Assembly (NCBI RefSeq): GCF_047948215.1
Contig: NC_134460.1
Coordinates: 149,228,049-149,292,048 of the forward strand
DNA from: Lycorma delicatula
Taxonomy: Eukaryota; Arthropoda; Insecta; Hemiptera; Fulgoridae
Length of the DNA stretch: 64,000 bases
Direction: 5' to 3'
A model generated the notes under the pieces. It saw nothing but the letters and a program-made list of their open reading frames with translations. It searched no databases and was not told the origin of the DNA. Each line of letters starts with the position of its first letter. The stretch's first letter is position 1. The position numbers and the translations under genes are program-made. Of this stretch, positions 60,200 through 64,000 are shown piece by piece.

Positions 60200-61770
60200 T
60201 TAATATTAGCTCCTTAAATTAAATTCTCACAAACACACACCCTACTCATATTTGACTCATCTTATGTTAGATAATTATCCATTTACATAACCTGATTTCC
60301 ATTTCCTGTGTTATGAAACCTTTACAATGCACATACTATTCTCAAAAATTACAAACATTAAATATTATTTTCCTTAAAACTAAATTTATTATAAATATGA
60401 TTTTTTAAATTGAATTAACATATATGTTGCTTAATTCAGCTATGTTCATTCTATTGTTGACTGCATTTGTATTTCTCTTGTGTATCATTTTTAGAGTGGT
60501 CTTTTTATATGTAATGTTCTTTGTCTAATATTTTTGTGCTGTTGAAATCGAACAAATGTTCATGTTCTATTGTATGTTTTGTGGCCGCTGTCACTTCCTT
60601 TTTTCTATATCTATGGGCTTCTGTTCTTTTTTTAAGGTATTGAGATGTTTGTCCAATGTACAATGTGTTACAATCTTTACACTGAATGCTGTATACTATG
60701 TTGGCTTGTTGATTTTTTCTATCTGCCATTTTAATTTAGAAAACATACTATTCAAATTGTTGTAATTTTGATAGGCTGTTGTAAAATTCTTTTGTAACAA
60801 TTTTTCATCTTTTCTGACAGATCTGCGACATATATATGTTAATGCAACATAATTCTCACTTATTATTTTTATTAGGATGGTTGGCTGATATATTATTACA
60901 GTGTTTATGAATTGTATTTATGATATTTTCTGGATAATTATTATTTATTAATAGATCTTTTGCTTTTTTTATATACCAGGTGTGTAAATATGAAACCAGA
61001 AGCGATGGACAATATTTTAAATAAAATATTTTTTATCATTTTCATACAATAAACGTGTATTTTCTATACAAAAATTCCGATTTCATATTTACACACCTGG
61101 TATATTCTGGTCTATCTATCTTTGGGGTTTGTAAATTTTATTACTTTATTTGCAAGACTCTGATTTTTTTATATGATATTGGTTGTGATGGTAGGAAATT
61201 TAGGTATCTGCCTGAAGATGATTGTTTTAACCATTTTGTTGATATTTTCTTTTTGAAATGATTTATTGTTAAATCTAAAAATTTATATTATTGTTAATTT
61301 CAACTTCATATGTAAATTGTATATTTTCATTAAATAGGTTAAATTCTTTTAATATTAAATCAATATCCTGTTCATGTGCACATACTAGATTGTCATCTAT
61401 TTATCTTTTTTAGAATGAAAGCTTAGTATTTAATCACTCTAATATTTTATTTTATAAATATTCCATAGTTTGGTTTGCTAAACAGGCTGAAATTGGTGAC
61501 CCCCCATTGCTAAACCATGGGATCATTCATATAATTTATTTTTAAATTTAAAATACGTATTATCTATGCAAATAGTTATACATTGTAAAAATTCTGTTTT
61601 TTTTTTTAATTTTAGTTATTTTTTCGATTTCAATCCATTTACTTTCTATTTCAATTACTAAATTCTTTGGAATGCTGGTATATAATGAAATTACATCCAA
61701 CAAAATTAATTTGTGGTGTGTGGGTATTATTTGATGTATTTATTTTTTCCAATTATTTGTTGTAATAATT
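60200..61770 (-). mobile_element. Penelope-like element, minus-strand copy, inactive
   Basis: The minus strand encodes, from right to left: LILLDVISLYTSIPKNLVIE (RT, from about 61715), KNKLYE then SHGLAMGG (about 61500), a VDDN-type catalytic block read IDDNLVCAHEQDIDLI (about 61390), FLDLTI and a palm/thumb remnant, then the C-terminal endonuclease IVYSIQCKDCNTLYIGQTSQ with YLKKRTEAHRYRKKEV (60505-60729). RT followed by a GIY-YIG endonuclease with a CxxC pair is the signature of Penelope-like elements. Several frameshifts and stops plus a MITE insertion inactivate it. Confidence 0.9.
60974..61102. mobile_element. MITE (129 bp) with 22-bp perfect TIRs inside the Penelope copy
   Basis: The left end 60974-60995 and right end 61081-61102 are perfect reverse complements (TACCAGGTGTGTAAATATGA plus AA). 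TA dinucleotides at 60972-60973 and 61103-61104 are the target duplication, as for Tc1/mariner-type MITEs. It interrupts the minus-strand Penelope frame between RT and endonuclease, so it is younger than that element. Non-coding. Confidence 0.92.
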
Positions 61771-61789
61771 TAACCAAAAATTTGGTTAA

Positions 61790-62480
61790 AAATAAAAATT
61801 TGTATGTCAGACTTTGTATGGAAAAATTTGTACTTGGAGAAAAAAAAATCAAAAATCAACTAGCCAGTGCAGTATACAGTATTTCGTGTAATGATTGTAA
61901 CGTATTGTACATTGGACAAACATCTCAATACCTTAAAGAAAGAATAGAAGCCCATAAATGTAGAAAAAAGAAAGTGACAGCACTCACAAAACATACAGTA
62001 GAACATGAACACTCATTCGATTTCAGCAGCACCAAAATATTAGACAAAGAACAAAATACAAATAAAAAGACCTCTCTAGAAATGATATACATCAAGAAAA
62101 ATACAAACTCTGTCAACAATAGAATGGACATATTTTGATTAAGTAATATATATGTTAATTTAATTAAAAAAATCATTTATATTGTAAATTTAGTTTTAAG
62201 GAAAATAATGTTTAATGTTGGTAATTTTTTAGAAAAACATGTGCATTGTAATGGTTTCAATACACAGGAAGTAGCAATCGGGTTATATAGATTTATCTAA
62301 AGATGAATGAGGTATGATTAAGAGATTTATTACAACAAGGGTGGGGATAAAATATTGTTATCTAGGATGGGTAGACCAGTTAATTTCTTGTATCTAAGAA
62401 AATTTTGTATGATGTGTGTATGAATGTATATTTTCACCTGAGGACGGTTAGAGAATTCTAAGTGAAACGTTATGTATTTA
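61790..62480 (+). mobile_element. Penelope-like element, plus-strand copy, 3' part
   Basis: An open stretch at 61713-62138 ends with the GIY-YIG endonuclease: SAVYSISCNDCNVLYIGQTS, then QYLKERIEAHKCRKKKV and TKHTVEHEHSFDFSSTKILD. It is about the same as the minus copy (VYSIQCKDCN and so on). The 3' untranslated parts of the two copies also align (e.g. TTTAGTTTTAAGGAAAATAA). Beyond that lies a hammerhead-like core (62438-62468). The RT part is missing, so this is a 5'-truncated copy. It stands in inverted orientation to the minus copy with little spacer. Confidence 0.85.
62438..62468 (+). ncRNA. possible degenerate hammerhead ribozyme core of the Penelope element
   Basis: The sequence CTGAGGA (62438-62444), a short potential stem (TTAGAG then AA then TTCTAA) and GAAAC (62464-62468) have the order CUGANGA, stem II, GAAA of the hammerhead core. 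Penelope-like elements are known to carry such ribozymes near their ends. Here the bases directly beside the core do not pair well and no clear cleavage-side helix is seen, so it may be a decayed form. Confidence 0.35.
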
Positions 62481-62659
62481 ATTTATAAGTTTGTATAGTT
62501 GATTGGCTAACCCAAGAAACTAATAACGGTAATATTTTTAAGTAAAATATGTCTTTTTATAAAATTTAATTCTATCCAATCAAGAGGAAAATAAACTTAA
62601 ACATATTACATTTAAGTTAATATTCATATATGTATATTATGTGTATTTATTATTTTTTA

Positions 62660-63840
62660 TGATCGCATAGGATCACTTTAGTCAGTCTCACTTGCTCTAG
62701 AATAGCTGGCTGTAGTTGCATTAGTATTGATCAAGTTGATGGTAAGAAATATCTAGGGGTAATTATCGATTAGAATCTTTCATAGGAAAAATATATTCTT
62801 AATCTAAAGAATGAAATGTTACTTTACATGAGAAAGTTATATCTTCACAATTTCTGCCCAATTGATGTTCTAAAAATGCTTTACTTGGCTTCGGTTGAAT
62901 CTCGTTTAAGATGTGAAATTGAGTGTTGGGGTGGTGCATATTTTAATAAAATCCATCCTATAGTGATAAGCCAGAAACATCTTACACGTATAATATGTAG
63001 AATACCTGCTAGAACACATTCATTCCCATTTATTTTGTATCTTCAACTTGCTTCTTTCGAGGCATTTATACTGGAAAAGTTTAAGTGCTAACTTAAACTT
63101 TTCTTTCTTAGGACTGGAGACAAGGCTCTTAAATATAGACTAATTGACCAAGATATGCAAAGCAAGGCTAATTTTGTACTTTCTAGACTCTGGAAGGAGT
63201 GTTTTCGTAGATTTTTTGCCAAATTGTGTGAAAGATAATGTAGGTTTAAATTCGTTCAGAATTTCTCTTGAGTACTGGATCATTCAGTATGAAAACGTTG
63301 AGTTCTTTATTGATTCAATTGTGACTAAAATTGACAAGTTATCGTAGGGAAGCATAAAGCTTATAGCTTTTGTGAATCACCTTTTGACTTCTAATGAGAA
63401 CCTGAATGATTTTTCCCTCTCGTTACTATTTCTATAATTTATAGTAATTGTTAAATTTCTACTCAGCCACTTCTGTCCTCATTTATATATCTTTAATATT
63501 CTTCAATATGTTTTAATCATAAATTAATAGTAACTCCTAAAACAGGACTATTGTCCTCAAGGAGTACCTGATTTTTCAAACTATTATAAAATTACAAAAA
63601 TTATTTCATTAAAAATTATTGCATCAGTTTTAGTTTTAAATTAGAAAACTATAGTTACTCTTGTGAGCCTGTTGTAGTTCAATTAGAAGCTACAGGTACA
63701 AACTGTTGTAGGTCAACAGAAGTATCTATATAATTCGTAAGCTATGTTTAATTTGTAACTTTGTTGTAAGTTGTAAATGATATTATTGTTTGTCTTAAAA
63801 AGTGTATTCTTTGTTTGGAAAATAAATTATTATTATATGT
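62660..63840 (+). mobile_element. LINE 3' end, inactive
   Basis: The + strand reads CSCISIDQVDGKKYLGVIID at about 62707-62766, then the 91-codon open piece MLLYMRKLYLHNFCPIDVLK, MLYLASVESRLRCEIECWGG and IVISQKHLTRIICRIPARTH (62816-63091), and a broken tail. The KYLGVxID, VESRLRxxIxxWGG and QKxxxRIIC blocks are the post-catalytic end of Jockey/CR1-type reverse transcriptases. A 3' UTR follows and ends in AAATAAATTATTATTATATG near 63840, a simple-repeat tail typical for this LINE class. The upstream catalytic part is absent. It could belong to the same family as the LINE in intron 12, but the two do not overlap. Confidence 0.8.
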
Positions 63841-64000
63841 CTGTAACATAAGCACAACTGATTAGCTTAATGCTGGAGGAAAATATGGCAATCCTCTTAC
63901 AGTGGCCATTAAGAAACTTGCATGACAAGTCATTACATATCTGTTGAGGTATGTAAGAACCTGTTGGCATCATGTGTCTGTCCTTGCTAGCCAAATAACT

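Larger units (their letters stand above)
60161..64000 (+). other. wde: intron 14 (open at right edge)
   Basis: Begins with donor GTAAAT. No exon encoding the end of the Fn3 domain was found up to 64000. It contains an inverted pair of Penelope-like elements (about 60200-61770 and 61790-62480), a MITE (60974-61102) and a LINE 3' end (about 62660-63840). The last 160 bp (63841-64000) show nothing recognisable. Confidence 0.75.

Noticed and set aside
61713..62138. 141-codon frame as a host GIY-YIG nuclease gene
   Set aside because: The same domain is found next to Penelope RT motifs on the minus strand, so it is element-derived.
1..64000. CRISPR array, operons or bacterial-type systems
   Set aside because: No regularly spaced repeats and no packed genes; splice signals and element types show animal DNA.
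60161..64000. last exon encoding the end of the Fn3 domain
   Set aside because: No segment with the expected FAVRAxD-type strands behind an AG acceptor in phase 0 was found.

Overview
The window looks like AT-rich animal DNA, most likely from an insect and perhaps a hemipteran. The evidence is one large spliced gene with canonical GT-AG introns, dense Tc1/mariner, hAT, Penelope-like, LINE and tRNA-derived SINE remnants, and no bacterial-style packed coding. The species cannot be named from sequence alone.

I can support one host gene. It lies on the + strand and I read it as the orthologue of ATF7IP/MCAF1, called windei (wde) in Drosophila, the nuclear cofactor of the H3K9 methyltransferase SETDB1/Eggless. 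Thirteen coding exons between 8703 and 60160 join with consistent phases into 3477 nt (1159 codons). The protein has an acidic, low-complexity N-terminus with basic clusters (exons 2-4), a coiled-coil segment in the position of the SETDB1-binding domain (exons 5-6), Pro/Ser/Thr-rich linkers, a VIDLT SUMO-interaction motif (exon 9), Gln/Thr/Val-rich segments (exons 10-12) and the first part of the C-terminal fibronectin type III domain (exons 13-14). The rest of that domain and the stop codon lie beyond the right edge.

Layout. 1-8640: upstream sequence and probable 5' UTR intron, with one SINE, a double CACGTG element before a strong donor at 5853/5854, and a ZNF143/STAF-like site at 7903. 8641-11452: exons 2-3. 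11453-18034: intron 3, with a mariner, a non-autonomous hAT and a second Tc1/mariner-type element. 18035-32884: exons 4-8, separated by introns holding a large foldback element, a hAT fragment, two mariners, a Tc1, two LINE tails and an inverted-repeat element. 32885-50872: exons 9-11 and their introns, with a head-to-head SINE pair, two more mariners and long AT microsatellites. 50873-60160: exons 12-14, with a LINE 5' part, a DDE transposase scrap and a 2.1-kb hAT in intron 12. 60161-64000: the last intron seen, with two Penelope-like copies in inverted orientation, a MITE inside one of them, and a LINE 3' end.

No transposon appears coding-competent: every one has frameshifts, stops or truncation. 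I found no convincing new multi-gene system. The points most worth a second look are the inverted Penelope pair with a hammerhead-like core, the promoter motifs, the adjoining uORFs, and several foldback structures inside introns of a heterochromatin-silencing gene.
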